From Kondoa malvinella (taxonomy: Eukaryota; Basidiomycota; Agaricostilbomycetes; Agaricostilbales; Kondoaceae), in NCBI GenBank assembly GCA_039545315.1, contig BCIM01000001.1, positions 3,567,783-3,631,782 of the forward strand: DNA of 64,000 nt. The letters run 5' to 3'. Shown here in pieces: positions 11,788 to 21,776 of this stretch. Position 1 is the stretch's first letter. Each line of letters begins with the position of its first letter. Under the pieces are notes generated by a model, which saw only the letters and a program-made list of their open reading frames with translations, did not search any database and was not told the DNA's origin. The position numbers were made by a program, and so were the translations under genes.

Positions 11788-13251
11788 TCACCGCAGGAAT
11801 CTTGTCCGCCTTGAAATGATCCCCAGCTTCGTCAGCGTGCTGTGCTGTAGTATGTCTCTCCAGGAGCTGCCTGTTCCTGTCAAGATATCCGACTTCGTGT
11901 CTTTCGTCTAATTCCACAAAGTTAGCTCGACACATAATGAAACGCGACGGCTGACCTGCGCGACGATAGCGGGATAGATAGAGAAGGATTTGATGCGCTC
12001 CGTAGCGATGAGATGGACTAGCTCTCAACGTAAGATTGTGCAGAACAGTAGGAACAGAGACTCGCCTATTGCCTGATCTAAAGGCCGAGAGTAGGCAAAC
12101 GCTGGCGAGCGGAGATGACGGATCTAATGGACGTTTAGGAAATCCATGCCAAGCAGATCCCACACTCACCAGTCTCAGAGCACCTTTGCGAGATACCGCA
12201 TAGGCATGACTACACTTGGGGGCGAAAGATGGGCGCAGAGCCGGTAGACTGGCAGCAAGCGGCATAAAGTAGTCTTCTTGCCCCCAGCAATGCCCTACGA
12301 TAGAGTTCAGCAAGTATGCGTGCTGGAAATGAGCGTGACTGACCTAGAAACAGCGTATCCCAGTCTTTTGGTAGTCCAGCGTGTACTTGATTCATCTTCG
12401 TCGCGATATCCATCTGCAGGTATATGAGCCTACAGCAGATCTTATCTAGCGACGCGACTGACCTCCATATCGATGTCGTCCTCGAGGATCAATGCGCTTG
12501 CTGCTCCGGAATCAATGAATTTTCGCAAGGTGAGAATATGAGAATGCCAGCAGGCGATGATCGGTAGAGATAGGTATTGAGTATTCTCGGTCGTGGAAAG
12601 CGAGTTTGTTGAATTTGACAATTTGTTGTATTGCGCAAGAGGTTGATCCAAACCTTCTTCTCGGTCGAGCAGAATCTGGTACATGCTGATCCCGGGACTG
12701 ATAGGTAGTGTCTTTGTGTCGATCGTTGCTGATTGCGCTTGTGCGGTTTCTCGAGTCCACAGATCGGCTCCAGCGAAACCCAATTGCTCTTTCTCCGGAG
12801 TGTCTTGTAAGCGATACACGTCTTCGGCGAACAGATCATCTCGACCATCTCGGTCACAATAGTTGGTGATGCGACAATTCTGCAAGACTTGACGCTGCTG
12901 CGCTACATGACTGAAGATTTGGCTGATGGTAGGATGATGGGCTGGGACAGCGTATGAGGTGTTGACGTGTAGACCAAGCTCTTGCGCCAGGAGCTTGACC
13001 CTCCGTTGACGATCCTTGCGAGTTTCCAGATGAACAAGGTAGACAATGTCGAACCCCAAGGTATCGTTTGGTGCTGCTTTGCTAGGAGACCTTGAGAAAG
13101 CTCGCAAGGGCTCTTCCACCAGGTCAAACCATTTGAGTGAGGTACATCGTGGTATTCCGCTTGTGGATATAGGACAATGCAATAGCGCGAGCAGCATGAC
13201 ACAAGTAAGCAAGACAGATATCGTCAGACCCAGCCAGAGTTTCTGGAGCAT
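11788..13251 (-). CDS. Glycosyltransferase family 25-like type II membrane protein
   Basis: The chosen ATG at 13251 begins a membrane anchor (MLQKLWLGLTISVLLTCV followed by more Leu). In-frame ATGs at 13326 and beyond would add an N-terminal tail. The catalytic domain opens with FDIVYLVHLETRKDRQRRV, then ACWHSHILTLRKFIDSG and ALILEDDIDME, which supplies the acidic metal-binding DxD. It continues with LPKDWDTLFLG, HCWGQEDYFMPL, SHAYAVSRKGA and RPLDQAI-ELVHLIATERIKSF-SIYPAIVAQ. It ends KSDILTGTGSSWRD...RRTRFLR with the TGA at 11788-11790. The order matches GT25 (LPS-glycosyltransferase-like) proteins of fungi. It should act in the Golgi on glycoproteins or cell-wall polymers. The intron at 12024-12065 appears to use a GC donor (AG|GCGAGT), described under findings. 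Confidence 0.82.
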
Positions 13252-13616
13252 GCTCGACGCGTTGCGGTGCAGAGGAAGAGGAAGAGAATGAGGTTGTAGA
13301 TGCAAACAGAAGCTATACGGTTGCATTGAGATTCGTGCTGCATGCCTCAACTTGAGGAGGTCAAACTTTGACCACAATCAATCGCAGCGGCATTGCAGAT
13401 ATTGTTGAAGAGGAAGCAGAGGACACACTGTCCGTGCAAGCCTTGAACGCGCAAAAGCAGACTGGCGACGGTATCAATATTCACAGAATTGGCCATATCT
13501 GGGAATTGCGAGGCTCTGCGCAGCACGAAGCTTGGAGCAGCGAAGCAGATTCGGCCGATCTGATCAGTCTACCAAGACAGGACTTCGAAGCGCTTGCTCG
13601 TTCCAAAGCGAGCATC
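13252..13616. other. Divergent intergenic region
   Basis: This lies between the GT25 start and the ATG at 13617. It is open in the frame of the plus-strand gene back to a TTG at 13368, with no upstream ATG in frame. I therefore treat it as 5' untranslated or promoter sequence. Confidence 0.35.
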
Positions 13617-14702
13617 ATGTCGTCCAGCCTCGGGACGCTCACAAACCCAGATCTCCTGGATATTATTCTATTGCAATGCTTCTCAGACGAATTTGAAGAC
13701 TGCCGTGTACGATGGAGAGACCTTCAGCGACTTGGACACGTCTCTCGAGCTTTCGTTCATCCGGCAAGAAAGGCTTGTCTCAATAGACTGTACATCACCT
13801 CGCTACCTGCCTTAAAATCTCTATGCTACCGTGTGCTACCTCAATTCGGAGGTGTACATGTCCGCTTCCTCATGGTCAATTTGGTTCGCGAGGCATTCGG
13901 TTCGCGAGATCGTCTAGGCATACTGTTTCAAGATCTGGTACCTCTGTTATCTCAATGCACCATGCTCCGGTATCTACATGCGGACCCTTGCTGGCATACA
14001 GACGAGTTGGATTACTTTCCTTCAACAGCATTTCAAACGATTCAAACCCTTGAGCACCTCTCCCAACTTATTTTGTGCGACCCTTGCTGTTTGGGCTTTC
14101 TTGAAGGACTATCCGACGTGCCAATCCCAGCTCGCCTTACGCACCTGCGACTCGATATTATTCTGCCGGACCAGCATCCAAGCGAACACTTGCAACAATT
14201 GGCACGAGCCATGGTAAAGCTACCAGCAGCTTGTCCTGAGCTTGAAGTACTCATCGTCTCGGACAATGGGAGCGCTACACGTCAATTGATGCCTTTGTTG
14301 CACGAATTCCTGGCTGCTGCACCCAAAAGGTTCCGTAAATTGGCACTATCAGCTGACGACTTCGCCGACCAGCCGCATTCTCTTCACTTTTATCTTTCAG
14401 GGGCATGTGCCCCCAGCAGAACTATTTCATTCCGATACATCAGTTCCGCCAAAGATTTCCTCCAAACGCCCGACGCAGAGATGTTCGATGCTTATGAAGT
14501 GCTGCCGCTCACGACACAAGAGTGTGACGCATACCTGAAATTGCTCAAATCAGGTTGGCGACCCGAGACCCGCACTTTCACTCTCTTTTCCGACTTTGCC
14601 TTCACCGAATTTCAAATAGAGGCTGCGAGACAGGCAGCAGAGCTTCGAGGCATGACTATGATACATGATGATCCTGGGATACAACTAGAAGAGCTATACT
14701 AG
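13617..14702 (+). CDS. F-box-like / leucine-rich hypothetical protein, single exon
   Basis: Intronless frame of about 361 residues from the ATG at 13617 to the TAG at 14700-14702. The first 60 residues look like a degenerate F-box: TNPDLLDIILLQC, then RWRDLQRLGHVSRAFVHPARK and LNRLYI. The remainder is rich in Leu with loosely spaced segments (LPALKSLCYRVLP, CTMLRYLHADP, LEHLSQLIL, LTHLRLDIILP), as in the irregular leucine-rich repeats of fungal F-box proteins. Such proteins usually choose substrates for an SCF ubiquitin ligase. The frame stays open 83 codons upstream of this ATG, but only back to non-ATG codons and into the divergent GT25 gene, so the later start is preferred. No specific orthologue is recognised. 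Confidence 0.65.
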   Translation: MSSSLGTLTNPDLLDIILLQCFSDEFEDCRVRWRDLQRLGHVSRAFVHPARKACLNRLYITSLPALKSLCYRVLPQFGGVHVRFLMVNLVREAFGSRDRLGILFQDLVPLLSQCTMLRYLHADPCWHTDELDYFPSTAFQTIQTLEHLSQLILCDPCCLGFLEGLSDVPIPARLTHLRLDIILPDQHPSEHLQQLARAMVKLPAACPELEVLIVSDNGSATRQLMPLLHEFLAAAPKRFRKLALSADDFADQPHSLHFYLSGACAPSRTISFRYISSAKDFLQTPDAEMFDAYEVLPLTTQECDAYLKLLKSGWRPETRTFTLFSDFAFTEFQIEAARQAAELRGMTMIHDDPGIQLEELY

Positions 14703-14738
14703 CTTTTCGGGTATCGTAAGTCCTGCTCGTGGCTGACG

Positions 14739-16000
14739 CTATGCACAATACTGAGCAAATAGCTCGATAGCGGCTTCCGGGTCTTCATGATGCCAGAAAT
14801 GCGAGCCGCCCTTCACTCGCCTGCTATCAACCTCCCGCATATTGGGCTTCGAGCAGATTTCGGAAAGCGCATGTTGCGTCGCAACGCATTCCCAGGCCGA
14901 CTCATCGCACCATACGCTGTGAGTAAAGCAACATCAGACCGGCATATCATCAAAATCAATAGCGCGTACTGGACAAGCTTCACATCCTTCAATGCTTCTC
15001 TTCTGGTGAAGGCCCGCTCGGCCTGTTTGTCCCAAAAAGAAATCTTTGCCGGTCCCCAAACAAGCGCATCTTCTCTCATGGCGGCCTGTCCATCTAAGGC
15101 AGAAGCGATATCTTCCGGAGACATTGTTGTTACATGAGGCGGTTTAGATTGAATATGCTTGCGCATCTCCCACTTGGCAGGATCGGCGGAGGATGGGTCA
15201 CTAGGGCGAGGGTGAGGTTGAGGCAAAAAGTGGGGGTTGAAGGTGTCTTACGGGTGGTCAAAGTGGGCTTGGTGGTCAAATGAGCTTAACGCGGGACAGG
15301 TAAGCTCTGCTGTCCATACCTCCAATCCAAAAGCCAAATTGCTGAGGTCGTTGTTCTACAGGCAGGCTCATGTCCTGCAATGGATTGTCTACAAGCTGTA
15401 TCAAGGTCTATGGCAAGTAGCCTTTAGCAAGCGACCGACACGCATCTGTTTCACGAGCTCCATTAAAGACGAGACGAGGAGGATCTGTGGTAAGCTCTTC
15501 TAAGCATCTGAAGTGTGTCCTCTGACGGTAAACGTACCGTAGAAGATGATTGCCCTCAAGTGCTTCTCGATGACCAGCCGTTCCTTTTCCGCCAAAGTTT
15601 CCGCTTCCGCGAGAAGACTCGACAAAGTCTGATTGCCCAAACTCCACGCAGCCAGGGCAATTTTCCCAGTCACGCCCTCGTTATCTACCAGCCAGACTAT
15701 CAGGCGAGCAAACTCTTTGGCTCGCTTTGCCATGAAGGACCGATAATCTTCTTCAGTCGGGTCTGCCTTGTCTATCCCTGCCGTTTCTTCTTGGCTCAAG
15801 GGTGTGCTATTGCGATAAGAGCGCCTATTGATAGCGATGATGCGGAGGTCATGGCTAGGTGCAAGTTGAATCATCTTGTCGAAAGTCTTGCTGTTGAACT
15901 GCAGGCCGTGGGCAATGACAAGGGTCTTGCCGGACGGCGTCTTGCCGCTGTCGTAGTAGAACAGTTGCGTGCCATTGTCGTCTACAGGAGCGAAAGGCAT
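14739..16000 (-). CDS. Alpha/beta hydrolase, paralogue 1 of a tandem pair
   Basis: Start ATG at 16000 (MPFAPVDDNGTQLFYYDSG). The oxyanion-hole region is LVIAHGLQFNS, followed by LRIIAINRRSYRNST. The nucleophile elbow is ALAAWSLGNQT, that is A-x-S-x-G rather than G-x-S-x-G. Later exons give ISFWDKQAERAF and a last exon with the likely catalytic His in KGGSHFWHHEDPEAA, ending at the TAG at 14739-14741. Introns fall at matching places in the neighbour at 16854-18161, which shares the whole domain order and start sequence, so the two genes are a tandem duplication. The substrate is unknown; the fold suggests an esterase, lipase or epoxide hydrolase. The MPxAPVDD-GTQL start is the strongest shared landmark. 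Confidence 0.78.
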
Positions 16001-16853
16001 GGTTGCGGAACAAGAGCGGAATTCTGTCTTCCAATCGTTTGACAGAGACCGCCAGCTCTCCCCTGCAACCCCTGAGGCAGAGACTCAATTAGGTCTGGCA
16101 GATCTGCAACGATCGCTGCTGTCTTCAGTCCCTCTTCAGCTGCTATTCGGCGAAAACAACAAGCTTGAAATCAAATCAAAGGACGAGGAGACATACGCGA
16201 AAGGCCATGCTTTATCAGTCCATTCACAAGCTCTTCGACAATTGCTATCGTCTCTGGGTAGTCTTTCCATACAGAAGCACCGCTGTCAAGCCTCCAAACA
16301 CGGTTTGCATTCCATATGGTCAATTCACACTTGATGTCGTGACTGGCGGCTACGTCAACGCTGTTTATTTCTTGCGTGGTAGGCATAAACACATCGCATG
16401 GCAGTCAGGCAGTTATTGAGATGAACGATGAGACGAAAAGGATTTTGAATTGGCTTAAAGGGGATGCTGTAAAGTTCAAGGATGATCCTTGGGCAGTCTT
16501 TAAGTCAGGCCTTGGTTCTGCCGAAAAGAGGAAATAGGCAGATCGCCTAAGACCTTGTCAAAGGCAAGCTCGCATTCCCTTTCGACTCTCTTGTTAGCTG
16601 AGCGTGTCACGAGCAGCAATCCAGCTGCTTCTGAAGCTGTGATGCCGTCGGACAACCACGTCGATGTCTCTTCATTCGATGCAGAAGAATGGAATGAGCA
16701 AGAATCTCATCTCTGTGAGCGGCGGATCGCAAGTGGCTTGTACTTTGTGTGACATGCATCTTTGTAAATTGTGTTAATGCGCCTCAAAAGAGACTTTGCC
16801 TTGGTATCGGTCGTATACGTTTATCTCAATCGCTCGGTGCGAAGTGGATCATC
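16001..16853. other. Spacer between the tandem hydrolases, unassigned
   Basis: No gene I can defend. Both strands have scattered coding-like patches. The plus strand ends in an open stretch of about 40 codons (16410-16538: ...NDETKRILNWLKG...DPWAVFKSG, stop TAG) with good-looking amino acid use but no recognisable start or homology. It could be a remnant left by the duplication or a small unrecognised gene. Confidence 0.3.
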
Positions 16854-18161
16854 TCAACTGAGTCTGCATTGATGCGAGGCAAAGGCACTCTTAAACAGCG
16901 ACAAAGCAGCCTCGGGATCTTCTCTGTGATACTGTAGCCAAGCATGAGCGCTTGCCAATAGGACAAGAAGTTACCTACGAAATGACTCGCCCCTTTGACC
17001 TTTGCAGTCTCCAGCTTGCGTGCATTGGGTTGAGCACAATGTTTGGCCAAAGCGAATTGACTGGCAATACATTCCCATCCAGATTCATCACACCAAATAC
17101 TGCACATAAACTTTAGGCCTTGCGCGAGGAAACCAAGGATGACATACTGAAGCAACTTGATGTTTGGAAATGCTTTTGAAGTGAAAGCCCTCTGTCCCTG
17201 CTTGTCCCAAAAAGCAACATCGAAAGTGTTCCATATTAAAGCTTCTTCTCTGCGTGCAGCCGGATCAAGTCCCTCGGCGATATCTTGTTCTGATATTGAA
17301 AGCAGGTAGCTAGGCTTGGATTGGACGACATTGCGAAACTCCCATTGATTCGGGTCTGGCGAGCTTGGATCGGGATGATCAAAGTGACCTAAAATCATTG
17401 TCAGAGTCGTTCGAGCATCAAGAAGCTAGACGTACCACTGACCCATCGAGAGAAGGCCTTGACTCGATCTGCTTCTGGTATGCTCTCGTCCAGTAAGGGA
17501 TTGTCTACATGCAATTAGGCGAGTTACTGCGTCAGACATGCATGTACTTACAGGCTTGGTCTGGGCGAGCAGCAGTAAAGACGTGCGAGGGAGGATCTGC
17601 AGCGAATATGAGCGACGCGCATCTCGGTCTTATTGTGGCTGACCATAGAATATAACAGCCTTGAGCCGCGTCTCAAGCATTGCGCGTTCTTCAGCAGGCA
17701 AGTGATCCGCTTCGGCAAGGAAGCTTGTGGTGGTTTGATTGCCCAAAGACCAGCCTAGTAGAGCAATGTCTCCCTTTACATCTTCATGTTGAATCAAGTG
17801 TATCAGCAGTCTGGATATTTCTTTGGCTCGCTGCGACATGAATGCTTGATAGTCTTCTACAGTAGCTCCAGGCTTTTCGATAGCAGCAAGTTCGTCCTCT
17901 GAGTATGGAGTACTGTATCTATAGCCTCTTCTGTTCACAGCTGCACGCATGATCTCAGCGAACCGACGGAGCAGATCAACAGGTCGCAAACAGACCAATG
18001 ATGCGAATGTCATGCTTTGGCGCAATGTCCATGATAGATGAGAAGCTGGTCAAATTGAAGGAGAAGCCATGCAGACATAGCAGAGTTCGTGCACTTGGCG
18101 TCTTTCCACTATCGGCATAGTATAGCTGCGTTCCTTGATCATCGACCGGTGCAAGAGGCAT
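16854..18161 (-). CDS. Alpha/beta hydrolase, paralogue 2 of a tandem pair
   Basis: Start ATG at 18161 (MPLAPVDDQGTQLYYADSG), nearly the same as the downstream paralogue. An in-frame ATG at 18212 is less likely. Landmarks in order are LLCLHGFSFNLTSF, RRGYRYSTPYSEDEL, and a nucleophile elbow ALLGWSLGNQT (G-x-S-x-G, canonical here). Then come AERAMLETRLKAVIFYG, FWDKQGQRAFTSKAFP, CDESGWECIASQFALAKHC and the terminal KGASHF, spliced to WLQYHREDPEAALSLF. The TGA is at 16854-16856. The catalytic Ser and His candidates are both intact, so the gene looks functional. Why two copies are kept is unknown. Confidence 0.78.
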
Positions 18162-18980
18162 GTCTTGTCGCAGCAGCCCACTGTAGGAATCGTGGATAGG
18201 AGCAAGGAGCAATACGGCTTATCGGCGTTTCTTGCAGATCAACGCCGCGGCAGAGCCGCTGGTCAATACTTTTTCCTTCAAACGTCGTCCATCGATATCT
18301 GGAGAGCATTGCGTTTGTACACGCTCTTGGCATGCTGCGCTTGTGCATCTGGAGGCGGGTATCCACCTGTCTTCGATTCTCGATTTTGCTCGCTTCGGGC
18401 ATAGTATAGCGCAGGAATCGTCCTTCTGGCGGCATGACAACAACGGGTCTGGAGGTGCGTATAGAACACAATTGGGCATCATGACTGTGCGCTGGATGTT
18501 TGTCTCGCCGTCTGCTTTCAAACCCATGCCTTTTCCAGAGACGAGTCTACAAGCTTGCCAGTCTTACACTCGATATGGTGTTCTTCTTGTCATTTGCTGT
18601 CTCTTAGCCCGGCCAATCTATTCGGTCCTATGCTCCCCTTGTACAGAAGAGAGCTAGAAGTCATGCTCTGTAATTCCTCTTCTGCGCGATCTACCATTCT
18701 TTGATACTTCCCTCGGCGTCCCTGTTCTACATCTGAGTGCCCAGACTGAGAGTTTGGAAACAGCGCCGTCAAAGCCATGTATTTGGCAAAGCTGTTCGTC
18801 ATGCCGGCCATGCTTGCTCCCTTTGTATTGGCTTGTCCTTATAGGCCTGGATATCTTCCAGAGTTCTCTTCTTCCAAACCATCATCTCTCTCATAACTTC
18901 TCTGAATCCATCCTAGTCTCCTTCCTTCAGATTACTCGCGCTACAACCTTCCTCTCTCATCTTCAGCTCTGCAAAACACT
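18162..18980. other. Divergent intergenic region
   Basis: No supported gene. The 150 bases before the ATG at 18981 are strongly pyrimidine-rich (repeated CTTCC and TCTCTC), typical of fungal promoters and 5' leaders. Short overlapping open frames on both strands at 18139-18657 look like noise. Confidence 0.4.
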
Positions 18981-20249
18981 ATGACGCTTACCGACGCTGC
19001 AGCCAGGCCATACATTGACTATATCATCAACGCAGCTTTTGCATTCGTAAATGAAAAACCCGGCTGGAACGCTGCAAAGCCGGAGACATCCATCGATGCT
19101 CTGTATAAGAATAAACATCCCCTCAATCACGGTTTCGACACTGCCTTCGCGCGCACGAATGTCAAGAGATATCTCCGCGACTTGTTGGCCAGACGCTTTG
19201 CGCAGGACACGTACCGGTCTGACGCAGCTTCATGGCTGATCGCTGTATGTTCTCTTTCTTTCTGCGGTCACTAGCTGTGCTGATGCGTCATCTCGATTAG
19301 GAAATCGAGGGCCTTCCTCGCTTGGTCAGTCATCATGTTTTGCCGTAATTGATGCGCACCCGCTTATACCTGGATACTTCAGTCTAACCTAACTCACGCT
19401 CAAGCAGGTCGCGGCGTATCACCAAGTAACACCAGATCGGGTCTGCCTACGATCAATACTCAAATGGCAACCATTCCTGAGACGGGGTCCAGTCATTTTG
19501 CAGTCAGTGCAAGCATATTGTACTCTGATTTTCGGAACTGATCATATGCACAGAGTGGACCACTGACTCCTAACCCTTACAAGTACAATAGTACTTCGGT
19601 ATGTATTTGCTACACTCGTCGCAGTACAGCCTGAGATGATTTGATTGCTAGGCATTTACCCCCACGGTTAATGATCCGGCCTTTTCACTTTTCGATGTGA
19701 CTGACCATCCTTTTTCAGACGCAAGCCTCTCCTGGCCAAGCTTGGATGTCACTGGCGGCGTATAGTTTGCCTGGTCAGCAATCTCCGACCACCTCCAACA
19801 ACGTACGCTGAGTTCTACTTGTCTCCGCAATGTTGTGTCTGAAAGTTCACTATCCGGAATAGCGTACTTCCATGTATTCGGACGTATCTTCGCTCCACGG
19901 TGATACTTTGCTGTCTCGAAGCACCTCGCAGTTGTCTGCGATCAGTGCCGTAAGTGTCTAAGATTTGATGCTCTCGCTTGTCTGAACATCAATGCCAACA
20001 GTTAAATCCCAATCGCCTACAAGAACACTACACCCCGACTCAGCAGCAGCACCAGGGGCAGCAGGGTGGTTCATCCAGCGGCGGGGCCCAGGGACATGGT
20101 AAGCTGGTAGTCTTCTAACTGTAAGCAACGCTGACGGAGTTCTCTCAGCGAGAAAGGGCCATTACGGTACCGCTACCGTTTGGGTATATCAACACAAGAA
20201 CGGACAGCACTATTGCTTTTACGATGGTCATAATTGGTGGGCAACCTAG
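18981..20249 (+). CDS. Orphan protein with Gln/Ser/Gly-rich linker and duplicated C-terminal exon
   Basis: Not recognised. Exon 1 (ATG 18981, to about 19243) encodes MTLTDAAARPYIDYIINAAF, then RTNVKRYLRDLLARRF and SDAASWLIA, mostly helical. Short exons follow: EIEGLPRL, then VAAYHQVTPDRVCLRSILKW, then low-complexity Ser/Pro/Asn exons, and NPNRLQEHYTPT followed by QQQHQGQQGGSSSGG. The last exon encodes GHYGTATVWVYQ, NGQHYCFYDGHNWWAT and a TAG at 20247-20249. The aromatic-rich end looks like a small beta-domain. The intron and last exon are repeated at once downstream, and the second copy reads 17 residues further. This gives a likely alternative 3' end at 20505-20507. The GHYGT/YCFYD/WWAT module may be a binding domain, but that is a guess. 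Confidence 0.55.
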
Positions 20250-20507
20250 CGAAAGAGCGCGCAACATCCAGGCGATCTCGACGTCACAGCGCTTGAGGGA
20301 CAAGGTAAGCTTAGTAGTTTTGTAAATCGAAAGCAACGCTGACGGTTTCTGTCTGAGAAAGTGGGCCATTACGGGACTGCTGTCGTCTCGGTATATCAAA
20401 CGGAGCACGGACAGCACTATTGCTTTTACGATGATCGTACTTGGTGGGCAACCTGCAGTGAGAGCACGCAACATCCAGGCGATCTTGACATTACAGGGCT
20501 CTGTTGA
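20099..20507 (+). repeat. Direct tandem duplication of an intron plus terminal exon, about 206 bases per unit
   Basis: Unit A begins GTAAGC at 20099 and unit B begins GTAAGC at 20305. Both carry GCAACGCTGACGG (branch region), GGCCATTACGG, ACGGACAGCACTATTGCTTT, TTGGTGGGCAACCT and CAACATCCAGGCGATCT. The copies differ at scattered bases. Where A reads ACC-TAG (stop), B reads ACC-TGC-AGT and stays open until the TGA at 20505-20507. The donor of A can splice to the acceptor of B in frame. Confidence 0.85.
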
Positions 20508-20844
20508 TCGCACCTGACAGGCGCGATGGCAGGCAAGGGCGCATAGTATCAGTGTCCGTAAACCCCAATAGATTTTCCTCCTTATTGTATAGCATGCATC
20601 GCCTTTTTTCATTCATCGTGCAAGTGATTTCAGTTCCAGTATTAGTCTCGTTCTGAGCTACATATATCGACACTAGTGTATCGGGTCAGGTTATCCCCAG
20701 AATTGTGTATCGATACTCTACGCACTCCGAAGCTGTCTTGGCTTGCGCTGTAGGTCTCACACGTGGGCTATCAGCACGTGCTCTGCAGGTTTGATACACC
20801 AGTCTTCGTCTCAAGCCATACATATCTCAGTGCCCAAGCGATCT
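20508..20844. other. Convergent intergenic region
   Basis: Nothing coding seen. It follows the duplicated terminal exon and precedes the 3' end of a weak minus-strand gene. Confidence 0.4.
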
Positions 20845-21470
20845 TTAGCGGCGAGCTTGCATTCCTTGATCTGGGATTGACGGGCACCACGATGACCGCC
20901 AAGAGAACTTTGCAACCAGCTCTGATGAACGAGTGTTTTGTACACGTGAAGGGGAAGCTGAGCGAGGGTTGAGGAAGCTCAAGAGCGTCCAGATTTGCGC
21001 GTAGGAGCCGGAAAATACTATCATAGAGGCAGTCTTGACAGTACGGATTAGCTTAGTCGCGTCCTGGCCGGCAGAAATCCTACCAGTATTGCCGCGAAGG
21101 ATCACTGCTGCAATTGCGCCTGACAATACAAATCAGCCTGCTGTCGAGACTACAGGTGCTGAAGCTCACCATTTCTCGCAGTGTTTGACGTGACATTACT
21201 TGCTGCCCAAGATTTGCGCAATGGATTCAAAGCAGTGGTTTTCCGGCGCAAGAATGTGGGCTTCCACGGAACGTCTTGGACCATCTTGATGACGAGGAAC
21301 AGCGAAAGCAGCATTCCAATCCATGATCTCAAAAGTCTCCGATGCGACCAGTCTCGCACTCGATCATTATTGCCCGCGTCTCCTCAGCCTGCACATAATG
21401 GGTCACGCTACGAAAGTCGGTCAAAGAGAAAGACAAGGACGAGCATATGAGACGGGAGCGTTTGGAGCAT
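20845..21470 (-). CDS. Hypothetical small membrane-associated protein
   Basis: Low-confidence gene. Two exons join well across GTGAGC (near 21173) and TGTCAG (near 21124). The first has a hydrophobic run WIGMLLSLFLVIKMV. The second reads GAIAAVILRGNTGRISAGQD, then RTVKTASMIVFSGSYAQIW and TLLSFLNPRSA. A possible first exon starts at an ATG at 21470 (MLQTLPSHMLVLVFLFDRL), but the join from it is not resolved. Two or three hydrophobic segments suggest a membrane protein. I recognise no family, and the 3' boundary at 20845 assumes no further intron. Confidence 0.35.
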
Positions 21471-21776
21471 GGTGAGCGGTTTTCATGATTCAGAGCAAGG
21501 CTGGATCTGGCGTGGATTCGTGGAAGCGTGTGAGATCGCCAGTGGTGTAGTAGCATGCGGAAATACAATCGTCTCTATAGTGTAACTAGACTTTGCAAGT
21601 AGGCCGTCCAAGAAACAACTTGTCTTCTTCAAGCGACCGTGTCTGTGATATTTCAACAGCATCAAGATGTGCAACTGAGAACTCGTCGCAAGATACGCTG
21701 GCTGCTCCGTCATTCTAATTAGAGAGACTCGCTCGTTGGCCAGACTGTGACCTTTGCGGCCTTTTCTCGCATCAAG
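21471..21776. other. Divergent intergenic region
   Basis: About 300 bases between the weak minus-strand gene and the phosphopantetheinyl transferase. No defensible coding or regulatory element. Confidence 0.35.

Noticed and set aside
13368..13616. N-terminal extension of the F-box-like protein overlapping the GT25 gene
   Set aside because: The frame is open but begins at TTG and has no ATG before 13617. The F-box-like region starts just after 13617.
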